Assembly: GCF_900102175.1 (NCBI RefSeq)
Contig: NZ_FNKN01000002.1
Location: forward strand, 778,314-842,313
Origin: Microbacterium sp. cf332
GTDB taxonomy: Bacteria; Actinomycetota; Actinomycetes; Actinomycetales; Microbacteriaceae
DNA: 64,000 nucleotides
Direction: 5' to 3'
Part shown: positions 36,892-45,158 of the stretch, one piece after another
How the letters are laid out: every line of letters starts with the position of its first letter
Numbering within the stretch: position 1 is the first letter of the stretch
Notes under the pieces: generated by a model
What the model was told of the DNA's origin: nothing
Database searches by the model: none
What the model saw: only the letters and a program-made list of their open reading frames with translations
Program-made: the position numbers and the translations under genes

Positions 36892-37476
36892 ATGTCCGAG
36901 AACGCGAACCTGATCGAGCGCCTGGGCGCGCTGCCGACGGCCAACATCGGTGACGCCATGGAGCGGCTCGGAGTCGTCGACGCCGAGATCGCGCCCGTCT
37001 GGCGCGGCGCGCGCGTGGCCGGACGTGCCGTGACCGTCGAGGTCGCCGAGGGCGACAATCTCGGCATCCACCAGTCCCTCGCCGACCTCGGGCCGGGCGA
37101 CGTGCTGGTGGTGAACGGCCACGGCGCCCGCAATCGAGCGCTCATCGGCGAGCTCATCGCCGAGCGGCTGCGCGTGCGCGGATGCGTCGGGATCGTCATC
37201 GACGGCGCGGTGCGCGACGCGGACGAGCTGGGCGAGCTCGGCTTCCCGACCTTCGCCCGCGCGGTCACTCCCGCGGGCCCGTACAAGAACGGGCCGTGGC
37301 GCCATCACCGCGCCGTGGCGATCGGCGGCGTCGTCGTCGCGCCGGGTGACATCGTCGTCGGCGACGCGGACGGCGTCGTCGTCGTGCCGGCCGCAGAGGC
37401 CGCCGAGATCCTGGATCGGGCTGAGGCGAAGCACGCCGACGAGACCCGCATCCGGGCGTCGATCGTGGCGGGCTGA
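36892..37476 (+). CDS. RraA-family / HMG-CHA-type aldolase
   Basis: A 194-residue protein of the RraA fold. Two subclasses are known: RraA itself, which inhibits RNase E, and class II aldolases that cleave 4-hydroxy-4-methyl-2-oxoglutarate or oxaloacetate. The aldolase motif is D-x20-R-D-x2-E/D. Here Glu replaces the first Asp (GELIAER...GAVRDADE), and the R-D-x2-E part is intact. With a dehydrogenase and permease beside it, an aldolase role is likelier. AAGGAGG precedes the ATG. It is followed by the iclR gene. Confidence 0.85.
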   Translation: MSENANLIERLGALPTANIGDAMERLGVVDAEIAPVWRGARVAGRAVTVEVAEGDNLGIHQSLADLGPGDVLVVNGHGARNRALIGELIAERLRVRGCVGIVIDGAVRDADELGELGFPTFARAVTPAGPYKNGPWRHHRAVAIGGVVVAPGDIVVGDADGVVVVPAAEAAEILDRAEAKHADETRIRASIVAG

Positions 37477-37518
37477 GCCGCTCCGCGGGAATCGCGCCGG
37501 CCTTGCGAGAATGAGGTC

Positions 37519-38283
37519 ATGCCCGAGACTCCGGATGCCGCGAGCCAGCCGACCGTTCGCAGCGTCGAGCGGGCGCTCGACATCCTCGAGATGCTCGAGC
37601 GCTCCGACGGTCCGCTGCGACTGGTCGACCTGAGCCGGGGGACAGAGCTGCACGCCGCGACCGTGCTGAGGCTCGTCGGGGTGCTGGAACGGCGCGGGTT
37701 CGTCCAGCACGACGGGGGCGAGTACCGCATCGGGGTCGCGGGCCTCGGCATGGCACACCGCTACCTGCAGTCCGACCCGCTCGTCGTGCGCTCGCGCTCG
37801 CATCTGCAGGAGCTTGCGCGGACCACGGGCCTCACCGCGTCGCTGTACGCGCGGTCGGGGGAGTCGCGGGTCCTCGCGGCGCGCGTGGACGGTCGCGACC
37901 CCCTGCGCTATCAGCTTCCCCTCGGCCGTCGCCTGCCGCTGTTCGTGGGCGCGGGCCGGACGATCCTCGCCTTTCTCCCCGACGACGAGCGTGAACGGAT
38001 CCTCGAGCGCGCGAGCGAGTTCCGCACCGCCGGGGGTGAGCTCGTGACGCCCGAGCGGCTGCGCGCGTCGGTCGATGACATCCGCGGCGCCGGATTCCAC
38101 ATCTCGGTTTCGGAACGCGACGTCGGCGTCTCGGCCGTCAGCGTGCCCGTGCTCGACCGCGAGGGCGCCGTCGTCGCCGCGGTGTCGGTGCTCGGGCCCG
38201 ACGAGAGCACGACGGCGGATGCGCTCCGCGGCTGGGCGCCCGAGCTGCGCCGCGCAGCGCACGCGATCGCCCTCTCGCTCTGA
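37519..38283 (+). CDS. IclR family transcriptional regulator
   Basis: A 254-residue regulator with an N-terminal winged helix (RSVERALDILEMLERSDG, then LHAATVLRLVGVLERRGFV) and a C-terminal GAF-like effector domain (~90-250). IclR proteins bind short palindromes in catabolic promoters and respond to small acids. It sits inside the module it presumably controls. GAGAAT lies six bases before the ATG and may be a -10 box for a leaderless transcript. Confidence 0.9.
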   Translation: MPETPDAASQPTVRSVERALDILEMLERSDGPLRLVDLSRGTELHAATVLRLVGVLERRGFVQHDGGEYRIGVAGLGMAHRYLQSDPLVVRSRSHLQELARTTGLTASLYARSGESRVLAARVDGRDPLRYQLPLGRRLPLFVGAGRTILAFLPDDERERILERASEFRTAGGELVTPERLRASVDDIRGAGFHISVSERDVGVSAVSVPVLDREGAVVAAVSVLGPDESTTADALRGWAPELRRAAHAIALSL

Positions 38284-38402
38284 CGGAGCATCTTTGCGGG
38301 CCGGCGCTCCCGGGTTTCCGTGCGGGCCAGGGACGCCGGGACGATGCGCTGTGCGCGACTTCCCCATGACGAGCGCGGCTTGACAAGTCGGCGACGCATC
38401 AT

Positions 38403-38419
38403 GTGAAATGACGTTTCAC
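38403..38419. promoter_or_regulatory. Palindrome before the permease gene
   Basis: GTGAAA-TGACG-TTTCAC is a perfect inverted repeat of 6-bp arms. It shares the TTTCA/TGAAA half-site with the inverted repeat before the Ldh-type gene and fits a second IclR binding site. Confidence 0.6.
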
Positions 38420-38493
38420 CTGACGCAAGTATCTTGTGTCTGACGAAAATGGTCGCTCCGAAGCGACCGCCATCGCGAGCAAAGGAGCTGCGA

Positions 38494-38544
38494 GTGATCG
38501 ACGACGATCCCACCCCCACGATCGAGGTGCCGCCGTGCCCGTAG
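38494..38544 (+). CDS. Short upstream ORF overlapping the permease start
   Basis: A 16-codon ORF (GTG...TAG) with the best Shine-Dalgarno in the neighbourhood (AAAGGAG, seven bases before). It ends ten bases inside the permease gene, which has no Shine-Dalgarno of its own. It may drive the permease by translational coupling. Alternatively, it is the true N-terminus of the permease broken by a one-base indel. Confidence 0.45.
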   Translation: MIDDDPTPTIEVPPCP

Positions 38545-39881
38545 CCGTCATCGCCCTCTTCGTCTTCCTCACGATCATCGTGGTGTGGAACGTCGTGGTG
38601 AAGCGCAGCATGGCCGAGGCGATGGTCCTCGGCTTCGTCGCCACCGCGCTGTTCGCCGGGCTGCAGGCCCCCCAGGTCGCCCGTGACGCCATCGTCGACG
38701 CGAGCTCGAACGAGGTCATGTACGCGGCGATCGCGTTCATCTTCATGACCTACCTCGTCGAGCGCACGGGCACGATCGCCCGCCTGATCGAGATCCTCAC
38801 GAGCCTGCTGGGCGGGCTCCGCGGCGGACCGGCGATCGTCGACACCGTGGCCTCCGGCGCGATGGGCGCCGTCGCCGGCGGCTCGAACACGGGCAACGCG
38901 GCCACCAGCGGCGTCATCACCGGGCCGTGGATGACGCGCACCGGGTGGAGCAAGGCGCGGGCCGCCACGGTCATCGCCGGCAATGCCGGGCTCGGCTCCG
39001 CCCTGCCGCCGAGCGCGTCGATGGTGATCATGATCGGGTTCGCCGGCAGCCTCGTCACCACGAGCTCGGTCTACCTGGCGCTCTTCGTCGCCGGCGTCTA
39101 CCAGTTCCTCATCCGCATGGTGCTCATCGCCTGGTTCGTGCACCGCGACGGCATCCGCAAGGTCGCCGGCGAGGAGCGCCCGGCGGTCGGGCCGGCGATC
39201 CGCCGCAACTGGACCTCGATGCTCATCTTCCTCGGCGCGGTCATCCCGGTATCGATCACCATCGGGCCGCTCGCCGACCTTCTCGCCGCATCCCCGCTGT
39301 CGGACGCGATGGGCTCGGTGTCGCTCATCACCTGGATCCCCGTCCTGATCATCCTCATCAGCGTCGCGGTCGGCTGGCGCCAGCTGCCGCGCACCCCGCG
39401 CGACTGGTGGGAGTTCTTCGGCGGCGCCGCGTCGAAGTACTACGCGATCGGCGCGCTGCTGTTCTTCGCGATCGCCGCGAGCGAGGTGCTCGCGTCGCTC
39501 GGTCTCGCCGCCGACGTCGACGCCCTGCTCGGAAACCTCGACATCCCCGTGTGGCTGCTCGTGACCCTCGTCGGGTTCTTCGTCGTGCTCGTCGCCGGCC
39601 CGCTGTCGTCGACCGCGACGCTGAGCGCCGTCGGCCAGGTCTCGCTCGTGACCCTCGTCGCCGCGGGGGTCGATCCCCTGCTCGCCGTCATCGCGATCCT
39701 CGTCTTCGCCTCGACCGAGGGCGCCTCGCCCCCGGCATCCGGAGCGATCTTCGTCGCGAGCGGCATCACCGGCGCGCGTCCCGAGCAGACCTTCATCCCG
39801 CTCGTCATCTACTACGTGCTGCCGTTCTTCGTCCTCGGCGTGCTCATCGCCGTCGGCATCGTTCCCGTTCCCATCACCTGA
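38535..39881 (+). CDS. TRAP-type (DctM-like) transporter large permease
   Basis: A 448-residue integral membrane protein with ~12 predicted helices. The pattern GAMGAVAGGSNTGNAATSG and, near the C-terminus, STEGASPPASGAIFVASG matches the two inverted repeats of DctM-type TRAP permeases. These import dicarboxylates and other acids using sodium and a binding protein. No binding-protein gene (DctP) is in the window. I start at GTG 38535, inside the upstream short ORF. The longer frame from GTG 38436 would add a poorly hydrophobic N-terminus. The substrate is presumably the acid handled by the neighbouring enzymes. Confidence 0.7.
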   Translation: MPVAVIALFVFLTIIVVWNVVVKRSMAEAMVLGFVATALFAGLQAPQVARDAIVDASSNEVMYAAIAFIFMTYLVERTGTIARLIEILTSLLGGLRGGPAIVDTVASGAMGAVAGGSNTGNAATSGVITGPWMTRTGWSKARAATVIAGNAGLGSALPPSASMVIMIGFAGSLVTTSSVYLALFVAGVYQFLIRMVLIAWFVHRDGIRKVAGEERPAVGPAIRRNWTSMLIFLGAVIPVSITIGPLADLLAASPLSDAMGSVSLITWIPVLIILISVAVGWRQLPRTPRDWWEFFGGAASKYYAIGALLFFAIAASEVLASLGLAADVDALLGNLDIPVWLLVTLVGFFVVLVAGPLSSTATLSAVGQVSLVTLVAAGVDPLLAVIAILVFASTEGASPPASGAIFVASGITGARPEQTFIPLVIYYVLPFFVLGVLIAVGIVPVPIT

Positions 39882-39892
39882 GAGGCATCCCC

Positions 39893-40132
39893 ATGAGGAA
39901 AACGCTCGACAAGACCGTCACGGGCGCCTTCGCGCTCGCCATGATGGCGTTCCTCGCGCTCGCCTGCGCGCTCGTGCTCACCCAGATCGTCGGCGTGGTG
40001 TTCGTGCTGCCGGACGTCGTCACCACCGCCGAGACCCTCTTCAAGGGTCCCGCGATCGTGGGAGCCGTCGTCGTCTCGCTGCTCGGCTACGCCCTGTTCA
40101 ACATCCGCGGCGAGAAGCCGGCGGAGAGCTGA
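39893..40132 (+). CDS. Small two-helix membrane protein, possible TRAP small-subunit substitute
   Basis: A 79-residue protein with two membrane helices (~12-38 and ~50-72). It follows the large permease by 11 bases and overlaps the next gene's start (TGATG). Typical TRAP small subunits (DctQ) have four helices and ~170 residues, so this is either a reduced partner or an unrelated accessory subunit. I do not recognise a named family. Confidence 0.65.
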   Translation: MRKTLDKTVTGAFALAMMAFLALACALVLTQIVGVVFVLPDVVTTAETLFKGPAIVGAVVVSLLGYALFNIRGEKPAES

Positions 40133-40944
40133 TGGCCGCCGCAGAAGCCGCGGCGACGCCGGACCGCGACGCCATGCGCCTCACCGTCATCGGCCTCGGC
40201 GAGGCCGGGCGCCTGTACGCACAGGGCGCCGTCGCCGCCGGGTACGTCGTCACCGGGTACGACCCGTTCGCTCCGGACGAGCCGGCCGGAGTCGCGCGGG
40301 CGGCGACCCTCGCGGACGCCGTCGCGTCGGCCGACATCGTGCTCACCCTCACGGCGGCGTCGCTGTCGGAGCAGATCGCCGCCGAGGCGGCGCCCGAGCT
40401 CCGGGCCGACGCGACCTACGTCGACTGCACCACGGCGTCGCCCGAGGTGCTCGCACGCGTTGCCGAGGTGATCGAGGCCGCGGGGCCGGCGTTCGCGGAC
40501 GTCGCGATCCTCGGCCCGGTGCCCATCCGGGGCGCGGCCACCGACGCGATCGTGTCGGGATCGGGACGTCGCGTCGCCACTGAGACACTGCGCTCGTTCG
40601 GCGCGACCGTCGAGGACGGAGGCGACGTCGCCGGGGATGCGTCGGCGCGGAAGCTCCTGCGCAGCATCCTGATGAAGGGGCTGGGCGCGATCATCACCGA
40701 GGCGCTCGCTGCCGGGCGGGCGGCCGGCTCGGAGCAGTGGATCCGCGGTCAGATCGCGCGCCAGCTCGCCGGTGACGGTCACGCCGTGGTCGAACGCCTC
40801 GAGCGCGGTACCCGGCTGCACGCGGTGCGGCGGGCACACGAGATGGCGGCCGTCGCGGAGTACCTCGAGTCGCTCGGCGTCGCCCACGACATGGCCACGG
40901 CCACCCAGCACACCCACGAACGGCTCGCCGCCGAGCAGGAGTGA
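40132..40944 (+). CDS. NAD(P)-dependent beta-hydroxyacid dehydrogenase-like protein (DUF1932 type)
   Basis: A 270-residue protein. The N-terminal Rossmann domain shows LTVIGLGEAGRLYA (~17-30) and a DCTTASPEV segment. The C-terminal helical domain corresponds to the DUF1932 subgroup of 6-phosphogluconate-dehydrogenase-like enzymes. The conserved lysine of the family lies in ARKLLRSILMKG. Its substrate is unknown. The TGATG overlap shows coupling to the membrane gene upstream, so it belongs to the same transport and catabolism module. Confidence 0.8.
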   Translation: MAAAEAAATPDRDAMRLTVIGLGEAGRLYAQGAVAAGYVVTGYDPFAPDEPAGVARAATLADAVASADIVLTLTAASLSEQIAAEAAPELRADATYVDCTTASPEVLARVAEVIEAAGPAFADVAILGPVPIRGAATDAIVSGSGRRVATETLRSFGATVEDGGDVAGDASARKLLRSILMKGLGAIITEALAAGRAAGSEQWIRGQIARQLAGDGHAVVERLERGTRLHAVRRAHEMAAVAEYLESLGVAHDMATATQHTHERLAAEQE

Positions 40945-40972
40945 CGCCGGGCGGCATCCGTTCGCTGGCGTG

Positions 40973-41046
40973 GATGCAAGGGATCGTGGCCGACACCCCG
41001 AGAGCGGATGGCGCCACCCGGGGTGTCGGCTACGGATCATTGCATT
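40973..41046. repeat. 74-bp dyad repeat, copy 5
   Basis: GATGCAAGGGATCG and GCCGACACCCCG on the left pair with CGGGGTGTCGGC and GGATCATTGCATT on the right. It occupies a convergent gap. Confidence 0.9.
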
Positions 41047-41086
41047 ACGGATCGGTGACCGGGGTCTGTCACGGTGCGGCCGGGGG

Positions 41087-42538
41087 TCAGCCGCGGAGGT
41101 AGACGGTCGCGGTCTCGGTGAAGAAGTCGCGGGCGACGGATCCCTGCTCCTTCGGGCCCAGGGCGCTGCCGCGCGTGCCGCCGAAGGGCACGTGCAGGTC
41201 GGCCCCGGCCGAGGCCGAGTTGACGTGCACGACCCCGACCCGGATGTCGTCGATCGCGGCGAGGGCGCGCCCCAGGTCGGTCGTGAAGACCGCGGTCGAC
41301 AGCCCGTACTCGCTGTCGTTGACGAGCGCGAAGCCCTCGGCCGCGGAGCGCGTCCGCCGGACGCCGACGACGGGGCCGAACAGTTCGTCGTGCCACAGCT
41401 CGCCGGGCTCGGCCGCCGGCAGCTCGAAGACCGACGGGGGGATGAAGAACCCCTCGGCGAGCGGGCCGTCGCGATACGGCCCCGGCGCGACGACGGGGGT
41501 CGCGTAACGGCTCGCGTGATCGAGTGCGGCGTTGATGCGGTCGCGGGCGCCCGCATCGACCACGGGGCCGACCTCGACGCCGTCACCGAGGGCGTCGCCC
41601 ACGACAGCGGCCCGGGTCCGTTCGGCCAGGGCCGCGAGGAAGCGGTCGGCGACCGCCTCGTGCACGACGACGCGCGAGGTCGCGGTGCACTTCTGCCCCG
41701 CGGCGCGGAAGGCGCCGATCGCGACCTGCTCGACGGCGAGGTCGAGGTCGGCGTCATCGAGCACCAGCGAGGCGTTCTTGCCGCCCAGCTCGCCCTGGAA
41801 GGGGATGCCGCGGCCGGCGAGTCGCGACGCAATCTGGCGTCCGACCCGGGTCGAGCCGGTGAAGGTCACGGCGTCGACGTCGGGATGCGCGACGATCGCC
41901 TCGCCGACCGCGGCGGTTCCGTTGACGAGGTTGAGCACCCCGTCGGGGAGCCCGGCCTCCATCAGCGCCTCGGCGAAGCGCATCGCCAGGACGGGCACGA
42001 AGGTCGCCGGCTTCCACACGATCGTGTTGCCCCACGCCAGGGCGGGGGCGAGCTTCCACGCCGGGATGGAGAAGGGGAAGTTGAACGGCGTGATCGCGCC
42101 GATGACCCCGACCGGTCGGCGCACCACGAGGATGCGCTCGCCCGGGGTGGGTGACTCGTAGACCTCGCCCGACGCCCGCTCGACGTCATGGGCGTGGTAG
42201 CGCAGGATGTTGGCCCCGTGGGCGACCTCGGCGATGCCCTCGGCCCGGGTCTTCCCCTCCTCGCGGGCGAGCTCGGTGCCCCACTCCTCGCTGCGCGCCG
42301 CGACGATGTCCGCCGCGCGCAGCAGCACGGCCGCGCGCGACCGGGCCGGCGTGCGGCGCCACCCCTCGGCGGCGGCCCGGGCGGCGGCGAACGCGCGGGC
42401 GACGTCGTCCTCCGACGCTCCCGGCCCGGACGCGACGATGTCGGACGGGCGGCTCGGGTTGACGTCGACGAGCTCGTCGCCGCCGCCGGTCACCCAGCGG
42501 CCGTCGATGAGGTGTCGCAGGTCGATGGTCGTGCTCAT
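41087..42538 (-). CDS. Aldehyde dehydrogenase (semialdehyde-dehydrogenase type)
   Basis: A 483-residue NAD(P)-dependent aldehyde dehydrogenase. Catalytic residues are in place: Asn153 (PFNFP), Lys176 (VWKPA), Glu250 (FQGELGGKN) and Cys284 (GQKCTATSR). It resembles the alpha-ketoglutaric-, succinic- and glutaric-semialdehyde dehydrogenases. It is third in an overlapping gabT - acyl-CoA dehydrogenase - aldehyde dehydrogenase operon, so the substrate is probably the semialdehyde formed by the transaminase. The start at 42538 has AGGAGG upstream and overlaps its neighbour by four bases. Confidence 0.92.
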   Translation of the reverse strand: MSTTIDLRHLIDGRWVTGGGDELVDVNPSRPSDIVASGPGASEDDVARAFAAARAAAEGWRRTPARSRAAVLLRAADIVAARSEEWGTELAREEGKTRAEGIAEVAHGANILRYHAHDVERASGEVYESPTPGERILVVRRPVGVIGAITPFNFPFSIPAWKLAPALAWGNTIVWKPATFVPVLAMRFAEALMEAGLPDGVLNLVNGTAAVGEAIVAHPDVDAVTFTGSTRVGRQIASRLAGRGIPFQGELGGKNASLVLDDADLDLAVEQVAIGAFRAAGQKCTATSRVVVHEAVADRFLAALAERTRAAVVGDALGDGVEVGPVVDAGARDRINAALDHASRYATPVVAPGPYRDGPLAEGFFIPPSVFELPAAEPGELWHDELFGPVVGVRRTRSAAEGFALVNDSEYGLSTAVFTTDLGRALAAIDDIRVGVVHVNSASAGADLHVPFGGTRGSALGPKEQGSVARDFFTETATVYLRG

Positions 42539-43719
42539 CGGTCCTCCTGGGGTGCGGCGGTGCGGAACGCGGGGATGCCGGTGAGGTGGGCTCCGAGGAC
42601 GAGCGTGTGGATCTCGTCGGTGCCCTCGTACGTCCGCACCGACTCGAGGTTCGCGGCGTGTCGCATCGGCGAGTAGTCGGCCGTGACACCGTTGCCGCCG
42701 AGGATCGTGCGCGCCTCGCGCGCCACCGCGATGGCGGCACGGGTGTTGGCGAGCTTCGCGACGGAGATCTGGTGGGGCTGCAGCCGCCCGGCATCCTTGA
42801 GCCGGCCCAGCCGCAGGGCGACCAACTGCGCCTTCTCGATCTCGAGCGCCATGTCGACGAGCTTGCTCTGGGTGAGTTGGAACGACGCGATCGGCTGGTT
42901 GAACTGCATCCGGCGGCCGGCGTAGTCGAGCGCCGTCTCGTAGCTGTCGCGTGCCGCGCCGATGACGCCCCAGCCGATGCCGTAGCGGGCCTCGTTGAGG
43001 CATGAGAAGGGTGCGCGCAGTCCGCGGGCCTCGGGCAGCTGCGCGTCGAGCGGCAGCCGCACGTCGGCAAGGGCGATGTCGCACTGGATCGATGCGCGCA
43101 TCGACATCTTCGGGGCGATGGGCGTCGCCGTGAACCCCGGGGTGTCGGTGGGGACGACGAAACCGCGGACGCCCTCGTCGGTCTGCGCCCAGATCACGGC
43201 GATGTGCGCGATCGAGGCGAGGCCGATCCAGCGCTTGGCGCCGTTGATGACCCATTCGTCGCCGTCGCGGCGTGCGAACGTCGTCATGCTGCCGGGGTCG
43301 GAGCCGGAGTCGGGCTCGGTCAGCCCGAAGCAGCCGATGACCTCGCCGCGCGCCATCGGCGGCAGCCACTTCTGCTTCTGCGCCTCGCTGCCGTGCTTGT
43401 GGATGGCGCTCATCGCGAGCGACCCCTGCACCGAGACGAAGGTGCGCAGGCCCGAGTCGCCGGCCTCGAGCTCCATCGCAGCGAGACCGTACTCGACGGC
43501 GCTGCGACCGGGGCAGCCGTAACCGGTCAGGTGCATGCCGAGCACGCCCAGGTCGGCGAGTTCGGGGATGAGCTCGGCCGGGAACCGTGCGGCGTCGTAC
43601 CAGCCGGCGATCGCGGGCTTCACTCGGGCGTCGACGAAGGCGCGGACGCGGTCGCGCACATCGCGCTCGGCCTCGCTCAGCTGGCCGTCGAAGTCGAGCA
43701 GATCCGTCGTGGCGCTCAT
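42535..43719 (-). CDS. Acyl-CoA dehydrogenase, glutaryl-CoA dehydrogenase type
   Basis: A 394-residue flavoprotein. The segments CFGLTEPDSGSDPGSM and YEGTDEIHTL are typical, with catalytic Glu365. The stretch GYGCPG...DSGLRTFVSVQGSL closely follows glutaryl-CoA dehydrogenase. Arg92 sits where that enzyme binds the distal carboxylate. The likely reaction is oxidative decarboxylation of glutaryl-CoA to crotonyl-CoA, or dehydrogenation of a related dicarboxyl-CoA. It overlaps both neighbours by four bases. Confidence 0.88.
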   Translation of the reverse strand: MSATTDLLDFDGQLSEAERDVRDRVRAFVDARVKPAIAGWYDAARFPAELIPELADLGVLGMHLTGYGCPGRSAVEYGLAAMELEAGDSGLRTFVSVQGSLAMSAIHKHGSEAQKQKWLPPMARGEVIGCFGLTEPDSGSDPGSMTTFARRDGDEWVINGAKRWIGLASIAHIAVIWAQTDEGVRGFVVPTDTPGFTATPIAPKMSMRASIQCDIALADVRLPLDAQLPEARGLRAPFSCLNEARYGIGWGVIGAARDSYETALDYAGRRMQFNQPIASFQLTQSKLVDMALEIEKAQLVALRLGRLKDAGRLQPHQISVAKLANTRAAIAVAREARTILGGNGVTADYSPMRHAANLESVRTYEGTDEIHTLVLGAHLTGIPAFRTAAPQEDR

Positions 43720-45071
43720 GCGGCGTCCTCCTCGGTGGCGTCGGCGATGGTGGTGTCCGGCTCGCCTGCGACGGTGGAGCGGATGGCGTCGACGAGGATG
43801 TCGAGTCCGGCTGCGAGCACCGCCTCGTCGATCACGAGCGGTGGCAGGAGTCGGATGACGTTGCCGTGGGTGCCGCACGTCAGCGTCAGCACCCCGGCGG
43901 CGTGGCACGCGGCCGACACCCGCTGGGCGAGGTCGCCGCGGGGAGCGAGAGTGCCGGGGTCGGCGAACTCGACCGCCATCATCGCGCCCCGCCCGCGGAC
44001 CTCGGCGACGACGTCGAACTCGGCGAGGAGCGGTTCGAGCCGGCCGCGGATCGCACCCTCGATGCGCGCCACGCGGGGGAGCAGGTTGGGGTCTTCGAGC
44101 ACCTCGAACACGGCGAGGGCGGCCTCGCAGGCGAGCGGGTTGCCGGCGTAGGTGCCGCCGAGACCGCCCGGGTGCACGGCGTCCATGATCTCGGCGCGCC
44201 CCGTGACGGCGCTGAGGGGGAGTCCGCCGCCGAGCGCTTTCGCCGTGAGGACGAGGTCGGCGACGACCCCCTCGTGCTCGCTCGCGAAGAGCTGTCCGGT
44301 GCGGCCGAGACCGCTCTGGATCTCGTCGATGACCAGCACGATGCCGTGTCGGTTGGCGATCTCGCGCAGCCCGGGCAGGAAGCCGGGGGCGGGGACGACG
44401 AAGCCGCCCTCGCCCTGGATCGGCTCGACGACGAGCGCCGCGAAGGCGTCGGCGCCGTGCTCGCCGATGGTCCGGTCGATCTCATCGAGCACCTCGGCGA
44501 CCGGGCGGCCTCGGAGGGGGTTGGCGTTCGGGACGCGCACGACGTCGGCGGGGAACGGGCCGAACGAGGTCTTGTACGGGTGCTCCTTGGCGGTCATCGC
44601 CATCGTCAGCAGCGACCGGCCGTGGTACGCCTCGTCGACGACCAGGACGCCCGCCCGTCCGGTGTGGGCGCGAGCGATCTTGACGGCGTTCTCGACGGCT
44701 TCGGCGCCCGTCGTGAACAGACCGGTTCGCTTCTCGTGCGTGCCGGGCGCGTGGTCGTTGAGCCACTGGGCCACCCGGACGTAGCCCTCGTACTCCGTCA
44801 CCATGAAGCAGGTGTGGGTGAATCGTTCGACCTGCGCCGCCACGCGCTCACGGACGCGCGGGTTGGATGCGCCCACGCTGGTCACGGCGATCCCGGACGC
44901 GAGATCGATGAGCTCGTTGCCGTCGACGTCGATGAGGGTCGACTCCGTCGCATCCGCGATGAAGACGGGCAGCGTCACGCCGAAGCCCGCCGAGACGGCC
45001 TGGCTGCGTTCGTCGTGGAGGCGTCGCGAGCGCGGGCCGGGGATCTCGGTCACGAGGTGGGGGACGGTCAT
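43716..45071 (-). CDS. gabT: 4-aminobutyrate / 5-aminovalerate aminotransferase
   Basis: A 451-residue class III PLP aminotransferase. PLP Lys278 is in LTAKALGGGLPLS and Asp249 in VIDEIQSGLGRTG. The TGAEAVENAVK segment completes the GabT pattern. It transfers the terminal amino group of an omega-amino acid to 2-oxoglutarate. GabT enzymes accept 4-aminobutyrate and often 5-aminovalerate, so substrate range is a matter of inference. It is the first gene of a three-gene operon and is divergent from a PucR-type regulator. Confidence 0.93.
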   Translation of the reverse strand: MTVPHLVTEIPGPRSRRLHDERSQAVSAGFGVTLPVFIADATESTLIDVDGNELIDLASGIAVTSVGASNPRVRERVAAQVERFTHTCFMVTEYEGYVRVAQWLNDHAPGTHEKRTGLFTTGAEAVENAVKIARAHTGRAGVLVVDEAYHGRSLLTMAMTAKEHPYKTSFGPFPADVVRVPNANPLRGRPVAEVLDEIDRTIGEHGADAFAALVVEPIQGEGGFVVPAPGFLPGLREIANRHGIVLVIDEIQSGLGRTGQLFASEHEGVVADLVLTAKALGGGLPLSAVTGRAEIMDAVHPGGLGGTYAGNPLACEAALAVFEVLEDPNLLPRVARIEGAIRGRLEPLLAEFDVVAEVRGRGAMMAVEFADPGTLAPRGDLAQRVSAACHAAGVLTLTCGTHGNVIRLLPPLVIDEAVLAAGLDILVDAIRSTVAGEPDTTIADATEEDAA

Positions 45072-45135
45072 GAGGCGACTGTAGGTGCTGGCCACCGTCC
45101 CGTTCTGGGCGATTCGCACGGATCGTCCCCTTCCG

Positions 45136-45150
45136 TGTGCATGCTGCACA
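45136..45150. promoter_or_regulatory. Palindrome in the gabT-pucR divergent promoter
   Basis: TGTGCA-TGC-TGCACA is a perfect inverted repeat 65 bp upstream of gabT. It overlaps the CACAAT -10 box of the regulator gene. Autoregulation and control of gabT are plausible. Confidence 0.55.
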
Positions 45151-45158
45151 ATGAACGC

